Source of the DNA: a bacterium
GTDB lineage: Bacteria > Arandabacterota > Arandabacteria > Arandabacterales > Arandabacteraceae
Assembly (NCBI GenBank): GCA_029933125.1
Contig: JAOZOU010000036.1
Location: 1 to 5,648, forward strand
Direction of reading: 5' to 3'
DNA: 5,648 nucleotides
Part shown: positions 4,613 through 5,648 of the stretch, piece after piece
How the letters are laid out: each line of letters starts with the position of its first letter
Numbering within the stretch: the first letter of the stretch is position 1
Translations under genes and position numbers: made by a program
The notes under the pieces: model-generated
Seen by the model: only the letters and a program-made list of their open reading frames with translations
The model's database searches: none
Told to the model about the DNA's origin: nothing

Positions 4613-5161
4613 TTACTTCTTGGCGGTTTTCTTGGCCGCTGGCTTCTTCTTTGCCGCAGTTTTCTTGGCTGCAGGCTTCTTCGCCGCCGGTTTCTTGGCC
4701 GCTGGCTTCTTGGCGGCTGGCTTCTTCGCCGCTTTCTTGGCCGCTGGCTTCTTCGCCGCTGGTTTCTTGGCCGCTGGCTTCTTCGCCGCCGCTTTCTTGG
4801 GCGCTGCCTTCTTGGCCGCTGGTTTCTTGGCCGCTGGTTTCTTGGCCGCTGGCTTCTTCGCTGGCTTCTTCACTACCTTTGGCTTCTCTCCCATCTTGAA
4901 GGATCCTGAAGCTCCAACTCCTTTAACCTGTAAAACCGATTTACTGGCTACCAGTCTCTTCAAAGCCAGCTTGATGTGAGTTCCGCATTTATCAGCGTCA
5001 ACTTTGTTGTTAGCGATGATATGCTTCTTGATGGCGATTACCGAAACTCCTTTTCTCGATTTGAGCGCGGTGATGGCTGCAGAGATCATCTCGGCGTACG
5101 TCGGGTGCTCGGCTGGCTTCTTTGGCGCTGCCTTCTTCGCTACCTTTGCTGGGCTAGACAT
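4613..5161 (-). CDS. H1: Linker histone H1
   Basis: Binds linker DNA at the nucleosome dyad. It has 182 residues. A short N-tail (1-18) includes SPAK at 3-6, the only [S/T]PxK kinase-type site I see. The winged-helix globular domain spans about 19-92: [42 protein letters not shown] and the conserved GASGSFK near its end. The C-tail (96-182) is almost purely K, A and P, with eleven exact KKPAA pentamers and no serine. Odd points in the globular domain are VSVIAIKK where GSSxxAI is usual, and C59, an uncommon residue for H1. The start is the first ATG, in context AACAAAATG. Convergent with H3. The repeat tail could vary in length between copies. Confidence 0.95.
   Translation of the reverse strand: MSSPAKVAKKAAPKKPAEHPTYAEMISAAITALKSRKGVSVIAIKKHIIANNKVDADKCGTHIKLALKRLVASKSVLQVKGVGASGSFKMGEKPKVVKKPAKKPAAKKPAAKKPAAKKAAPKKAAAKKPAAKKPAAKKPAAKKAAKKPAAKKPAAKKPAAKKPAAKKTAAKKKPAAKKTAKK
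4616..4876 (-). repeat. In-frame 15-bp minisatellite encoding the H1 tail
   Basis: The coding DNA of residues 96-182 is a run of near-identical 15-bp units for KKPAA, with shorter and substituted units ([19 protein letters not shown]) between. The 15-bp period keeps the frame, so unit gain or loss would only change tail length. Confidence 0.85.
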
Positions 5162-5648
5162 TTTGTTTACTTCGTAGAAATATCACAAGAGATATAATAA
5201 AACCGTAACACTAGTTTACTTGATGCAAGATCAACTAATGTTGCGCTGCGATATTTCATATTTACGAAGATGGCAGAAATTCGGACCCGAAGGAAAGCAC
5301 CGCCTCTCGGAAATGGCGCGAGACTGAGATTTTGTATTTACCGCTCACGCGAATGCGTTTTGTTAAGGCGGTTCCTAGATAGTTATGACCGCGCAATAAA
5401 TGCAAATGATTAGTACGAGGATGGAGCTACTTACTCCTTTAGTTGGGCTTCCTGTGTGAAGTAATTTTACTGAAATATATGGCCAAAAGTACGAAAAATT
5501 GATTTTTTTTGCTTAAAAGTTCAACTCTCGGCGTTATTCTGCGAAAGTAGTATATTCTCTGGTCAAACTAGCTGTGGTATATTGACAACATAGATTTAGT
5601 CTACCAAAAAACACAATCGACCGGTCACTGTCGTCGAAATTCAAGCGT
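5162..5648. other. H1 upstream flank, no other gene seen
   Basis: 487 bp upstream of H1. There is no clear TATA box: TAAATATG (minus, near 5257-5264) and TTATTATAT (near 5192-5200) are weak candidates. I see no CCAAT and no H1 box (AAACACA) in the H1 direction. A plus-strand AAACACA at 5609-5615 has the wrong orientation and distance. The only strong motif is the octamer at 5400-5407. No ORF or RNA is recognisable to the right of it. Confidence 0.5.
5400..5407 (+). promoter_or_regulatory. Octamer ATGCAAAT upstream of H1
   Basis: Perfect octamer within CAATAAATGCAAATGATTAG, about 240 nt before the H1 start codon and inverted relative to H1. The octamer and its next two bases (GA) match the H3 upstream copy at 3734. 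Confidence 0.4.

Noticed and set aside
4560-4979. Long plus-strand open frame of repeated AAGF/LAAG hydrophobic units
   Set aside because: It is the complement of the H1 lysine/alanine/proline tail; AAG-rich codons read backwards give CTT-rich codons. It lacks any independent signal.
5400-5480. Possible spliced-leader RNA or exon boundary on the minus strand (GGA-GTAAGT, with TACTAAT 15-20 bp downstream)
   Set aside because: No Sm site or stem-loops follow, the PSE-like motif is absent, and the branch-like motif is too close. A chance donor-like hexamer is more likely.
4350-5615. AAACACA motifs at 4350-4356 and 5609-5615 as H1 boxes
   Set aside because: Both are on the plus strand, one in the 3' spacer and the other about 450 bp away in the wrong orientation for H1.

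Overview
This window is a eukaryotic, almost certainly invertebrate metazoan, multigene repeat unit. It carries a full set of replication-type histone genes (H2B, H2A, H4, H3, linker H1), all intronless and each followed by a 16-nt histone 3' stem-loop. On the same segment lie a U2 snRNA gene, a U1 snRNA gene and a 5S rRNA gene. The phylum cannot be fixed from the sequence alone: the histones are animal-like, but several substitutions (below) match no set I can name with confidence.

Layout: U2 (minus, 122-309) and U1 (plus, 509-672) diverge from a 199-bp spacer holding two matched upstream elements. Downstream of U1 is a GC-rich higher-order repeat array (about 794-1197) bracketed by C11 and C16 tracts. 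5S rRNA (minus, 1322-1441) reads toward the array from the other side. Then come the divergent pair H2B (minus, 1671-2072) / H2A (plus, 2344-2721), the divergent pair H4 (minus, 3209-3520) / H3 (plus, 3823-4233), and H1 (minus, 4613-5161). The last ~487 bp are H1 upstream sequence with no recognisable gene; the first ~100 bp are U2 downstream sequence.

The genes share a theme: bulk supply of structural RNAs and proteins. The five histone genes carry a common 3' processing architecture: stem-loop with loop TTTC, a CCACA cleavage-site context, and a previously unnamed element AAWWWACGA that starts exactly 13 nt after the stem-loop in all five. This element is my best candidate for the histone downstream element read by U7 snRNA in this lineage. 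The U1 and U2 genes share an 18-nt upstream element at -37/-55 (putative PSE) and a similar A-rich sequence at their 3' ends (putative 3' box). H2B and H2A also share a 61-bp inverted repeat around their 3' ends, far longer than the minimal processing signal.

The window is probably one monomer (about 5.6 kb) of a tandem array, or close to it, since both ends fall in intergenic sequence and each gene occurs once. That is inference: the ends show no overlap that would prove tandem joining.
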